From Lachnospiraceae bacterium (lineage in GTDB: Bacteria > Bacillota > Clostridia > Lachnospirales > Lachnospiraceae), in NCBI GenBank assembly GCA_021770245.1, contig JAETRI010000001.1:62001-126000 (forward strand): a DNA stretch of 64,000 nt, given 5' to 3'. Each line of letters starts with the position of its first letter. Positions within the stretch are counted from its first letter, which is position 1. Shown piece by piece: positions 14,985 to 23,730 of this stretch. Position numbers and translations under genes: made by a program. Under the pieces are notes generated by a model. That model was not told the DNA's origin and searched no databases. It was given only the letters and a program-made list of their open reading frames with translations.

Positions 14985-16007
14985 TTAATATCTATAGCAC
15001 AATAACAATCTTCCAAACTGCTCTTCTTTCTCTGGATTGTTTAGCATCCATTCTGTTTTTAATTGATTATACTTTTCTTGGTTAAAAATCCATTTTCCAA
15101 TATAAAACTTATGCATATTATTGCTAAAAGACTTTTTAAATTTCAATAAGGAATTATCCGGCTCACTATTATAGCCACCGCCTAAGTGAAATTGCTCAAC
15201 ACCTAATTTATTAAATTCTAATGCTGTTTTCCATAATAACAGGTTATTTGCAGCTAGTTTTGAATACTCATGGTTACTGCCTTCTAAGTGATAGTGGCCA
15301 TAAACCTTTGAATACATAAATAAAGCTCCGCATATTAACTCACCATCCTTTTTTACTGTACCTAAGAAAGCCTTTCCCTTAAACTTATCTACAAATTCTT
15401 TATAATATCTTTCATCAAAGAAATAGAATTCTTCAGCATTGAGTCTTTGCATAGTTGCATTATAAAGCCTAATAAAATCAGGAAGTGATTCAAAATCATA
15501 TTCCGCAGTATATATGAGACCATTTTTCTCAGCTTTTCTAATCATATTACGATTCTTTGAAATAATCTGATTTGTCCAGATCTCATCTTCTGTTTCATCG
15601 GTTTTGATTGCGACTGTTTCTCTATCAAATATAGTGTGAATTTTAGATGTACAGTATTCTGCATTGTCAAGTAATGAATGAAATCTAATAAACCCACACA
15701 CATATCTATTTTCAGAAAAAAATGTTTCTGCAGCTGCTAAAGCATTATCAATCCATTCACGACATTCAATATTCGCAATAGGACCACCATATCCATAAGC
15801 AGTTTCAAAATCATAATAGCTATCGATTTCTTTTCTAATGAAAGGCATGATTAGTATGTTATCATTTTCCCTACACACTATACAATTAGCTTGTGAATCT
15901 TGTGATTCATAAAGCTTTACATATTCTTCATAGTAATAAATATCCTTTTGATTATCTTCAAAATAATCAAGATATCCATTCCATGAGTCAACTATCATTA
16001 CCTCCAT
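14985..16007 (-). CDS. GNAT/FemAB-like acyltransferase
   Basis: 340 residues with the fold seen in FemAB and BioF2-like GNAT proteins: IRKAEKNGL in the middle followed by GTVKKDGELICGALFMYSKV and YHLEGSNHEYSKLAANNLLLWKTALE, then FHLGGGYNSEPDN and LKFKKSF. These features mark the double-GNAT group that moves acyl or aminoacyl groups onto amines. Being in the neu operon, it may N-acylate the nonulosonate or its amino-sugar precursor. ATG at 16007 follows GAAGG and lies within the 3' end of the upstream aminotransferase gene. Confidence 0.65.
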   Translation of the reverse strand: MEVMIVDSWNGYLDYFEDNQKDIYYYEEYVKLYESQDSQANCIVCRENDNILIMPFIRKEIDSYYDFETAYGYGGPIANIECREWIDNALAAAETFFSENRYVCGFIRFHSLLDNAEYCTSKIHTIFDRETVAIKTDETEDEIWTNQIISKNRNMIRKAEKNGLIYTAEYDFESLPDFIRLYNATMQRLNAEEFYFFDERYYKEFVDKFKGKAFLGTVKKDGELICGALFMYSKVYGHYHLEGSNHEYSKLAANNLLLWKTALEFNKLGVEQFHLGGGYNSEPDNSLLKFKKSFSNNMHKFYIGKWIFNQEKYNQLKTEWMLNNPEKEEQFGRLLLCYRY

Positions 16008-17052
16008 ACTTTTCACCTTCTCTATATACAAACTGTCTTATTATCTCCAGTTGTTTTTTTATATCATCTTCATTATATCTTTGATCACATATTAGTGATA
16101 ATTCTCTATCATAAATACTATTTGCTCCGTTAAGATCTTCGTTTGCTACTGGCCAGTGGATTGGAGTAAAAATATGGTTTTTAAAAAATAAATTTCTAAG
16201 TTTTTTTCTATCTTCCACAAATATCGGTACAAACAGTGGAACAGCATCCTCTTTATATAGGTGTTCTATTCCAAGTTCTTCAAGTCCTTCATGTAAAAGC
16301 TTTGCATTTCTTTTGCGAATATCAGCAATTTTTTTCAAATCTATATTTGAGAAAATTATTTCGCTAGTATGGCTGCATTCCGTCAAATATTCATCATCCA
16401 GCAATGATTCTCCCCGTTCTAATAATTCCAAACAAATAGAATCGTCAATGATCCCACCGTATGATTTCAGTAAATTACCCGCAATTTTATATTGTCCAAA
16501 TAAGCTTTTATACTTGCGAATTGACTCAACAGTATTTTTTGATTTTACAAATGCACCTTCCGGACAAGGAAACCATTTTCTTAAACTTGTAAATGAATAA
16601 TCTGCAATCGATTCTTTATATTTATAAAAAGCCTGCACATCATCTTCTATTATAATAATAGAACTTTTTCTTTCTCTAATCTGAATTATTATTTCATTCA
16701 AATTTAGGAAACCAAAATAATTGATTAGAAGAATAGCATCACATCTATCTAATTCTAAATTATTAACATCAGTTACTGTTAATCTGTCCTCAATATTATA
16801 AAAACTATATTTCCATCCAGCATCCACTATGGTCTTCGTAATCGAATCACACAAATAATTAGGGATTAATATTATACTTGCCTGAGTTTTTGGACAGTCT
16901 GCCCCCCCCCCGAAAATTTTAGAGACATTTTCAAGTATACTGAATAGTGCGGCTCTTCCTGAAGAAAATTCAATATTGGTTGCAGGAATATGCTCATTTA
17001 ATTCTTGTGGATCAACTGCAAATTCTCCACCAATCACCTTGTTTTCTGACAT
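15988..17052 (-). CDS. DegT/DnrJ-like PLP aminotransferase with an in-frame G10 tract
   Basis: 354 residues, divergent from standard DegT enzymes. A candidate PLP-binding segment is IIIIEDDVQ (Asp137/138) and the Schiff-base lysine is probably K159 in TSLRKWFPCPEGAF. It would add an amino group to a keto sugar, or act in a related acid pathway. The coding strand has ten consecutive G at 16911-16902, forming codons 48-50 (Gly-Gly-Gly). The present length keeps the frame open; gain or loss of one G would abort translation. The region is strongly AT-rich, which makes the tract stand out. It is placed between neuC and the acyltransferase gene. Confidence 0.7.
   Translation of the reverse strand: MSENKVIGGEFAVDPQELNEHIPATNIEFSSGRAALFSILENVSKIFGGGADCPKTQASIILIPNYLCDSITKTIVDAGWKYSFYNIEDRLTVTDVNNLELDRCDAILLINYFGFLNLNEIIIQIRERKSSIIIIEDDVQAFYKYKESIADYSFTSLRKWFPCPEGAFVKSKNTVESIRKYKSLFGQYKIAGNLLKSYGGIIDDSICLELLERGESLLDDEYLTECSHTSEIIFSNIDLKKIADIRKRNAKLLHEGLEELGIEHLYKEDAVPLFVPIFVEDRKKLRNLFFKNHIFTPIHWPVANEDLNGANSIYDRELSLICDQRYNEDDIKKQLEIIRQFVYREGEKYGGNDS
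16902..16911 (-). repeat. Homopolymer G10 tract inside a coding sequence
   Basis: Ten C on the plus strand (G on the coding strand) near the 5' end of the aminotransferase gene, surrounded by AT-rich DNA. Tracts of this length slip readily during replication in many bacteria. Confidence 0.9.
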
Positions 17053-17053
17053 T

Positions 17054-18169
17054 TTACAATACTTCCTCTAGAATTTTTATTATCCTCTCACTCGTATGTC
17101 CATCGCCCCAAAAATACAAATCATTTGGTTCAGTACCCTTTAACAATTCGATTCTATTTATCGCACCCTTTATTGCATCATAACTAGAATCACACTGAAT
17201 TATATTTCCGCATAAATATCTTCCCTTTTGTCTATCTCCAATATTTATCGTTGGGATATTCATGAACGGAGCTTCAACTATTCCGCTGCTTGAGTTACCA
17301 ATTACAAATTCCACCTGTTTCATAAAGCTTAAGTATCTAAAATGCCCCAAAGAAGGAATTACCTTAATCTTATCAGAATGCGTGCTCGCAAACTTCTCAG
17401 CATAACTATTAATCTTAGCACCACCAAAGTCAGCATTTGCGTACGTAACAATTACTTGCGAACCTTCTATATCCGACAATAATTCCAAACAATTTTTAAC
17501 ATTGCTGATATTGTAATCAATAGATTCTTTCGTTTCCGAATGATAAGTCATCAAGATCCATTTTTTTGAAATATCTAAACCAAGGTTCTTAGCTAATTCA
17601 TCTCTTGATAACAATACTTCTCTATTAAATGAATCAAGCCCAGGCTCACCAACAGCCCAAATATTATCATCCTTTCCTCGCATTCTTATGATATTTTTTG
17701 CCGAAGATTGTGTCCCCGGAAAATGATACTCTGCAAGCATAGTAACCGCATTTCTTATTCCATCATCGATAGCACCTTCCGAAACATCTCCACCAGATAA
17801 ATGAATAATAGGTATACACATAACAAATGCTGTATTACATATTGGCAAAAGCTCATACCTATCTCCTAAAACTAAAACATAATCTGGTTTTAGCACTTCA
17901 AAGGCCTTAGCAAAACCCGATGCCATTCTTCCCATAGATTCTGCAATTCTTGCTGTAGCAGATGTATCTAATTGAGAATCCACAATGTAATCAATGTTAA
18001 AGCCATCTTCTATAATCTGGTCAATTGTATGACCTTGCTCTTTTGATAAATGACCACCAGTTACAATTATCTGCAATTGAAAGAATTCTGATGCTTCTAT
18101 ATCTTTCATAAGCCATTTTAATAAACCATATTCAGATCTGGCAGCTGTTGCAAAACAAATCTTTTTCAT
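17054..18169 (-). CDS. neuC: UDP-N-acetylglucosamine 2-epimerase, hydrolysing (NeuC/LegG family)
   Basis: 371 residues, usual for NeuC. It starts MKKICFATAARSEYGLLKWL, a typical NeuC opening, and has VLVLGDRYELLP near residue 97, HLSGGDVSEGAIDD and the late GNSSSGIVEAP motif of the UDP-GlcNAc 2-epimerase fold. It converts a UDP-2-acetamido sugar into the free manno-configured sugar for NeuB. Its stop is 1 nt before the aminotransferase start and its start overlaps the neuA stop by 4 nt, so neuA, neuC and aminotransferase are co-transcribed. Confidence 0.9.
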   Translation of the reverse strand: MKKICFATAARSEYGLLKWLMKDIEASEFFQLQIIVTGGHLSKEQGHTIDQIIEDGFNIDYIVDSQLDTSATARIAESMGRMASGFAKAFEVLKPDYVLVLGDRYELLPICNTAFVMCIPIIHLSGGDVSEGAIDDGIRNAVTMLAEYHFPGTQSSAKNIIRMRGKDDNIWAVGEPGLDSFNREVLLSRDELAKNLGLDISKKWILMTYHSETKESIDYNISNVKNCLELLSDIEGSQVIVTYANADFGGAKINSYAEKFASTHSDKIKVIPSLGHFRYLSFMKQVEFVIGNSSSGIVEAPFMNIPTINIGDRQKGRYLCGNIIQCDSSYDAIKGAINRIELLKGTEPNDLYFWGDGHTSERIIKILEEVL

Positions 18170-18858
18170 AAAAGACCCACTTTCATTATTGTTTCAGCAA
18201 TCATAAAATCAAGTGCTGTATCTATATCAATTGAACGTGATTGCGGCATAACATAAGCATAGCAGCCCTTTTCCAGCATATGGTCAGTATTATACAATTC
18301 ATCCTTTGTTACCAAATATATTGCACCATTATATCTGTAAAATGTAGGTAGAGATTGACGAGGTAAATCCTTATATTCCTCTCTATCAAATCCATCCATA
18401 CTACAATCTTTAGGTAATGTATTACACCAAATTGGTGAGTGATCACACTCTGTTAGAGAAACAACTGCATTCCCTTCTTTTTCTTTTAACAATTCAACCG
18501 CATTAATAATATCTTCAGGAGTTCTAAAAGGTGAAGTTGGCTGAAGCAGCATAATCTCATCATACTCTTCACCCATACTCTTAAAAGTATCTATAACTTC
18601 TCTAACAACATCCCAAGACCCAGCCGTATCTGTGGAATTCTTATCAGAACGTAAAAATGATGCATCTGCTCCATATTGAATTGCTATATCTGCATATATT
18701 TGCGAATCAGTAGAAACAAATACTTTGTCAAACTGTTTACTATCTAACGCAGCTTCAATAGAATAAGCAAGCAAGGGCTTGCCATTCAATTCTTTTATAT
18801 TTTTATCTTTTAAACCTTTCGACCCACTTCTTGCAGGTATAATAGCAATCCTCTTCAT
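18166..18858 (-). CDS. neuA: CMP-nonulosonate cytidylyltransferase (NeuA/LegF family)
   Basis: 230 residues. The N-terminus MKRIAIIPARSGSKGLKDKN is the CTP-binding signature of NeuA. The central LLQPTSPFRTPEDI is another family motif. It activates the nonulosonic acid as CMP-sugar for a transferase. The start overlaps the stop of an upstream nucleotidyltransferase remnant by 3 nt, showing that remnant was once the preceding gene in the same operon. No acetylesterase domain is fused. Confidence 0.9.
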   Translation of the reverse strand: MKRIAIIPARSGSKGLKDKNIKELNGKPLLAYSIEAALDSKQFDKVFVSTDSQIYADIAIQYGADASFLRSDKNSTDTAGSWDVVREVIDTFKSMGEEYDEIMLLQPTSPFRTPEDIINAVELLKEKEGNAVVSLTECDHSPIWCNTLPKDCSMDGFDREEYKDLPRQSLPTFYRYNGAIYLVTKDELYNTDHMLEKGCYAYVMPQSRSIDIDTALDFMIAETIMKVGLL

Positions 18859-18979
18859 AACACTTGTCCTTTACTCGTTATTATTCCTAGCTTTTCTTCC
18901 ATTCTCTTCATCTCATCAAGCTCGCCCATACCAAGAAATAAGTCTTCACCAACAGGGTATGTTCCACCAACCTTACCAC
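18855..18979 (-). pseudogene. C-terminal remnant of a sugar-phosphate nucleotidyltransferase (PtmE-like)
   Basis: Only the last about 40 codons remain: KVGGTYPVGEDLFLGMG then ELDEMKRMEEKLGI, the ending of NTP-transferase proteins in nonulosonate clusters. The stop overlaps the neuA start. Upstream of about 18979 homology stops and transposase-like sequence begins on the other strand. In legionaminate clusters a PtmE-type enzyme often precedes legF, which fits, but the fragment is short. Confidence 0.55.
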
Positions 18980-18989
18980 CTTGTTGTAG

Positions 18990-19260
18990 GCGCAATCCTT
19001 GACATATGCTACGCATCCCTTCTGCGGAAATCCTGCGTCAGTACTTCGACTTGATCGGCAATTCCAAAACCGGCAAGGAAGGTGTGTCCTGGACTTACAA
19101 AGGCTACGACGACTATGCGCCCATGTTTGTCTATATCGGAAACGACTGAAAGGAAATCACATACCAGGCGGGGGACGGTGCCACGAAACATGCCACGATC
19201 CGTATGGGATACGAGGTCATTGAACGCGCAATTGACAAAAAGGTGAGCGGAAACTGATCG
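18990..19260 (+). mobile_element. IS1380-like transposase relic
   Basis: The plus strand reads LRIPSAEILRQYFDLIGNSK then TGKEGVSWTYKGYDDYAPM and FVYIGND before a TGA, then IRMGYEVIERAIDKK. These segments recall IS1380-family transposases (NSKTKKEG, TYKGYDGYAPM), with internal deletions and a stop. No complete transposase or terminal repeat is left. It separates the legB-like gene from the truncated nucleotidyltransferase. Confidence 0.6.
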
Positions 19261-19451
19261 TGGGCTAAAGAAAAGGCAATGTCTGGCGCGATGTCTTCCG
19301 ATATGTGTATTATGCCTTTGAATATTGTGCACCCTAACTCTAATGACAACAGGATATCTGCCGTCCGCGCCCCTGTAGGAATGAGGCTTGTGAACTTAGG
19401 TCAAGCTCACGGATTCAGATATATATTTCATATACAGGATCGGAAAGAATA
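19261..19451. other. Gap without a recognisable gene
   Basis: Sequence between the transposase relic and the end of the legB-like gene. I see nothing functional in it. Confidence 0.4.
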
Positions 19452-20429
19452 CTAAATATTATAAATATCAGCTTTATAATTTAAGGTATTTCTTTTCATC
19501 CACTCAATTGTTTCCGCTATGCCCTGTTCGAAAGTATACCTGGGAACCCAATCCGTCAATAATTTGATTTTTTGATTACTGCCTAAAAGTCGATTTACTT
19601 CACTCTTCTCCGGCCGCAGGCGCTGTTCATCACAGATAATTTTCGCATCAGGATTCATCTGAGCGATTAATTCCTCTGCCAGCTGGCCTATGGAGATCTC
19701 CTTTTGTGTAGCAATATTTATCTCCTGGCCAATCGTTTTATCCGATTTATATATCTCAATAAAACCGTTCACAGTATCCTTCACGTAGTTGAAATCTCTG
19801 GTTGGCGTAAGTGAGCCCAGTTTAATTTCCTTCTTCCCCGCCAGTAACTGGGTGATAATCGTAGGAATGACTGCCCGTGCAGACTGCCGAGGCCCATAGG
19901 TGTTAAAGGGGCGGACAATTGTCACCGGAAGATTAAAGGAACGGAAAAAGGATTCTGCGAGGCGGTCAGCGCCGATTTTCGTAGCCGAATATGGGGATTG
20001 CCCCTGGTAAGGATGTTTCTCATCAATCGGGACATATTGAGCTGTGCCGTATACCTCTGAAGTGGAGGTAACCAGAACCCTTGTCATCTGCTTCCTTGCC
20101 GCCTGAAGGACATTCAGGGTTCCCTTGATGTTCGTATCAACATATGCATCCGGAGAATGATAGCTGAAAGGAATCGCAATCAACGCTGCCAAATGAAAAA
20201 CTGCATCACACCCTGACAAGGCCTCAGCCACACCGTTCGGGTCACGGATATCTCCTTGGAAAATCTCCACATGTTTCATGATTTCCTCTGGCAATGTATC
20301 CAGCCACCCCCAGGTGTTAAAGGAGTTATAAAATACGAATGCTTTTACTTGATAGCCCAGTTTTACCAGTTCCTCTGTAAGATGGCTGCCGATGAAACCG
20401 TCTGCCCCTGTTACTAATATTGATTCCAT
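19452..20429 (-). CDS. legB: LegB-like NDP-N-acetylglucosamine 4,6-dehydratase (extended SDR)
   Basis: 325 residues from the ATG at 20429, which follows GGAGAGAACAAT. The protein begins MESILVTGADGFIGSHLTEE, with AFVFYNSFNTWGWLDTLP and SPYSATKIGADRLAESF downstream; these stretches are near-diagnostic of the LegB/Cj1319 group that forms the 4-keto-6-deoxy sugar for legionaminic acid. YSATK supplies the catalytic Tyr and Lys. Its usual partner LegC (aminotransferase) is not next to it; an IS relic occupies that place. The upstream ABC transporter stop is 24 nt before this start. Confidence 0.82.
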   Translation of the reverse strand: MESILVTGADGFIGSHLTEELVKLGYQVKAFVFYNSFNTWGWLDTLPEEIMKHVEIFQGDIRDPNGVAEALSGCDAVFHLAALIAIPFSYHSPDAYVDTNIKGTLNVLQAARKQMTRVLVTSTSEVYGTAQYVPIDEKHPYQGQSPYSATKIGADRLAESFFRSFNLPVTIVRPFNTYGPRQSARAVIPTIITQLLAGKKEIKLGSLTPTRDFNYVKDTVNGFIEIYKSDKTIGQEINIATQKEISIGQLAEELIAQMNPDAKIICDEQRLRPEKSEVNRLLGSNQKIKLLTDWVPRYTFEQGIAETIEWMKRNTLNYKADIYNI

Positions 20430-20452
20430 ATTGTTCTCTCCTATATAATACA

Positions 20453-22231
20453 TTAAATCAAATCCTGATATTGTCTTTCTAATATCTTACCATTAGCGAT
20501 TTCATAAATTCTGTCACAGCCCTTAATTGTCGTATACCTATGGGCAATTATAATTAAGGTTTTCTGTCCTTGCAAAGCCTCAATGGCCTCCATAATGGCA
20601 GTTTCGGTTTCTGTGTCAAGTGCTGATGTCGCTTCATCTAAAATCAAAATATCAGGATCACAGTATAATGCCCTAGCAATAGCAAAGCGCTGCCTTTGTC
20701 CACCTGAAAATCGAATTCCCCTCTCCCCTATTTCTGTATCCAAGCCAGACTCATAGCTTACTACTGTATCTTTTAACTGAGCCTCTTCTAACGCTTTCCA
20801 AACAAGATCATCATCTATCTCATCGTCCGGTATACCAAACGCAACATTTCTTCTGACAGTATCATCTAAAAGATTAATATTTTGAGGGACATATCCCATA
20901 ATTCGGCTTCTCTGTTCTGGAATTTGAGTAATATCCACTCCATCGATCATTACTCTTCCCTGTTGCGGCAATAATAAACCTAATACAATATCCGCCAATG
21001 TTGACTTCCCAGCTCCAGATTTTCCTATAAAAGCAATTGATTCACCTTTCTTGATATCTAAAGAAATATTCTCCAGAACATTTTCTTCAGCATCTGGATA
21101 TCTCCAGACAATGTCTTTTATTGAGATTGTGTCTCTGAATCCCCTCCTGATATTGTCTTCGTAAATCCGTTCAGATTTCTTAACGACCGCCTCTTCTTTT
21201 CTTACCTCTTTAAAATTATTATATGTCCCAGTGATGCTCGGCACGCCAAACATAAACTGGTTAAAAGAACTAGATATCCTCCCCAAAGAAGGCAAAATTC
21301 TAAAAGCCGCTACAGCAAATGAAGCCAACTGTGGAACAAGACTGGCCATATCTCCAGCCCCAATTGCCTTAAAACAAACCGCAATTATCAAACCCATTAC
21401 ACATATTCCCTCAATAATATATGCGGGGCTTTCTACCGCGACCGTTTGTCCAATGTATCCTTTTTGTAATTTTAAATAATTACTTTTATAAAAATCAATA
21501 AAGTATTTTTGTCTCCGCATTACCAGGATCTCTTTAATCCCCTGAAAAGTCTGAAGCAAGGATTTATTAACTAAAGCAGCATATTTATAATAAACCTCTG
21601 CGCTTTTTTTTACCCATTTCTGACACCCTAAAATGACAACAAGCAGGCATATTAATGCTAACAAGATCACACTGATTGCCATCGTAAAATCTGACAGCAT
21701 AATATATATGCAAATAAATACCATAGTTGATGTTTCTGCCAAAAGTTTAAACAGCTGATATAGTGATTGATAGGTATAATCTATGCCCTCTCTCATCCCC
21801 CTCAAAAGTTCTCCTGTACTTACATTAAGAAAGAACACATAGCCACGTTTCATATAAGATTCTATCATCTCAACCGATAACTCTCTCTGAATTTTACATG
21901 CATATTTTACTCTCACATAAGACAAAAATAGCAAAAATAGATTCTTTACTAAATAAATGAGAATAACAGCGCCTCCCACTCCCCACATTAAAGCCGCATC
22001 CGAGTCTAAATTTAAACTCCTAATCACAGGAGCAATTACTTCATTTTTTCGGAGCTGTTGCGGATCTATCATCACCTGGACTAACGGTAAAATGATCGAT
22101 ATACCTAAAGTCTCAAATATCGATCCTATCAAAGTCAAAATCATCACAACTACTCCCCATCTCTTTTGAGAAGGTGTTAAAATAAAATAATATTGTTTCA
22201 GAACATTCGTGAAGCTTCTAATTTTATCCAC
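20453..22231 (-). CDS. ABC transporter, fused permease-ATPase (PglK/MsbA-like flippase)
   Basis: 592 residues: about six membrane helices in residues 20-320, then a nucleotide-binding domain with Walker A GKSGAGKST, signature FSGGQRQRFAIARAL, Walker B ILILDEATSALD and switch His in IIIAHR. Exporters of this type flip lipid-linked glycans. A GTG start follows GGAGGAGTAA. A second protein of the same type is encoded at 46992-48740, so the locus may export two different lipid-linked substrates. It is close to the legB-like gene and to glycosyltransferases. Confidence 0.88.
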   Translation of the reverse strand: MDKIRSFTNVLKQYYFILTPSQKRWGVVVMILTLIGSIFETLGISIILPLVQVMIDPQQLRKNEVIAPVIRSLNLDSDAALMWGVGGAVILIYLVKNLFLLFLSYVRVKYACKIQRELSVEMIESYMKRGYVFFLNVSTGELLRGMREGIDYTYQSLYQLFKLLAETSTMVFICIYIMLSDFTMAISVILLALICLLVVILGCQKWVKKSAEVYYKYAALVNKSLLQTFQGIKEILVMRRQKYFIDFYKSNYLKLQKGYIGQTVAVESPAYIIEGICVMGLIIAVCFKAIGAGDMASLVPQLASFAVAAFRILPSLGRISSSFNQFMFGVPSITGTYNNFKEVRKEEAVVKKSERIYEDNIRRGFRDTISIKDIVWRYPDAEENVLENISLDIKKGESIAFIGKSGAGKSTLADIVLGLLLPQQGRVMIDGVDITQIPEQRSRIMGYVPQNINLLDDTVRRNVAFGIPDDEIDDDLVWKALEEAQLKDTVVSYESGLDTEIGERGIRFSGGQRQRFAIARALYCDPDILILDEATSALDTETETAIMEAIEALQGQKTLIIIAHRYTTIKGCDRIYEIANGKILERQYQDLI

Positions 22232-22269
22232 TTACTCCTCCATTATATTCTTAGTATTTGCTCAATCTT

Positions 22270-23712
22270 TTACTCACGAATATACTTTTCTATAAAATTC
22301 AGATAATTTGTCTCTATATCAGGAGCAAATATATCCCCACTTCTAATTTTCTCTTTTTGTCTTTCTATCAGAGGATCTTTCAATAATTCAACAAGCTCAT
22401 ATTTGTCCTCAAATCTATGCCCAATCCTTTTATCTATATGTATACTCCGATCAGTATTCCATATTAATACTGTTCTATCTAATGCCGCCGCCTCATAGAG
22501 GGCAGTAGAGGAATCCCCAATAACAATATTTGCTCTCCTAAAATATTCATATATATCACCATCTATATATATTTTAATGTTTGACGCCTTTTGTTGGCGG
22601 AAAAGCGTATATTGCTTTTTTAAGGTTGGGTGAATTTTTACAAGTATTTCTTTCTGGGGAAAATTTTGGGCTAAATAGGCTACCAGGTCCAAATATGGTT
22701 CTGTATCTGATGGCAAAACCAAAATCCTTTTTGAGGTAGCCTCCTCTTTCACCAAACACGCATTTCTGCTAAAATCAGCGCTTCCTAAAATATACGTTTT
22801 TATAGGTATCCTCATATTATCTATCCAATATTGTCCGAAAGACAGGAAAAAGTCAGGCATATAATTCTGATATTCCTTACTCCTATATATAATTTCAGAA
22901 AAATTATATGCGATATGTGATAGCCCAGTCAACCCATGCTGCATTTCTGCACATGGAATTCCCAAGTCTTTTAGCACTTTAATTTTACATGCCGCATGAC
23001 TTCCATAACACCCCATTGTAACAAACACAAGCTTAGGTGCCATATTGGTAAAACATTTTTTATAATATTGATATACGAGTTTATTATTTTTAGCATACCT
23101 TCTCAATTCAATCTCAATTACATTCCAAAATCGATCTTCTATAGCAAATGGAATATTTGTCTTTAGGTATCCTATAAAGTCTTCTATTATTTTTCTATCT
23201 ATATTAGTTAATCGGGCAATCTTTTCATTAAATAAGCAAAGAATATCTAGCGCATCTGATTCATATACCTTATACTTTCTTGGTGATAAGTGCCTAAACA
23301 ACGGAGCACTTTCAATAATAGCAGTATTATCATATAATTCTACAAAGGCGTCATGCACCCTATCGTAATACTTACCCTCGTCATCCTTAATATTTCCCAC
23401 AGAAAAGTTTAAATACACGATATCCTTGCGGTGTCTACAGAATAAGGGATTTTTCCAAATATGGAAAAATTGACTCCATTTGTAACTAAAAATTTTATGT
23501 TTTCCCAAAGCCTGCTTGATATTATCTTCCAGGCCTGCCTCCTCATTCAAATAGGTTTTTATAATCGAATCCAATATAGTTGATCTTATAAATGGCCAAA
23601 TCAATATATTGCGATATTGAAAATGATAATCTAATACCCTGCTTTCATTTTCAAATTTCAAAAACCTATTTACTATATCCTGATATGGATTCCCCAAATT
23701 ATTTTTCCCCAT
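22270..23712 (-). CDS. Putative GT-B-type glycosyl- or polyol-phosphate transferase
   Basis: 480 residues, soluble. Motifs of the C-terminal half, AEMQHGLTG, LVKIHPTLK and VIGDSSTALYEAAALDRT, are those of the GT-B-like capsule/teichoic transferase group (CDP-glycerol transferases, polysialyltransferase-like proteins). In these enzymes the His and the GDSSTALYE loop bind the nucleotide phosphates. Acceptor and donor are not known. A CMP-nonulosonate transferase is one possibility because neuA lies nearby; this is inference. GGGGGATAAATA precedes the ATG. Confidence 0.6.
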   Translation of the reverse strand: MGKNNLGNPYQDIVNRFLKFENESRVLDYHFQYRNILIWPFIRSTILDSIIKTYLNEEAGLEDNIKQALGKHKIFSYKWSQFFHIWKNPLFCRHRKDIVYLNFSVGNIKDDEGKYYDRVHDAFVELYDNTAIIESAPLFRHLSPRKYKVYESDALDILCLFNEKIARLTNIDRKIIEDFIGYLKTNIPFAIEDRFWNVIEIELRRYAKNNKLVYQYYKKCFTNMAPKLVFVTMGCYGSHAACKIKVLKDLGIPCAEMQHGLTGLSHIAYNFSEIIYRSKEYQNYMPDFFLSFGQYWIDNMRIPIKTYILGSADFSRNACLVKEEATSKRILVLPSDTEPYLDLVAYLAQNFPQKEILVKIHPTLKKQYTLFRQQKASNIKIYIDGDIYEYFRRANIVIGDSSTALYEAAALDRTVLIWNTDRSIHIDKRIGHRFEDKYELVELLKDPLIERQKEKIRSGDIFAPDIETNYLNFIEKYIRE

Positions 23713-23730
23713 TATTTATCCCCCATATCA

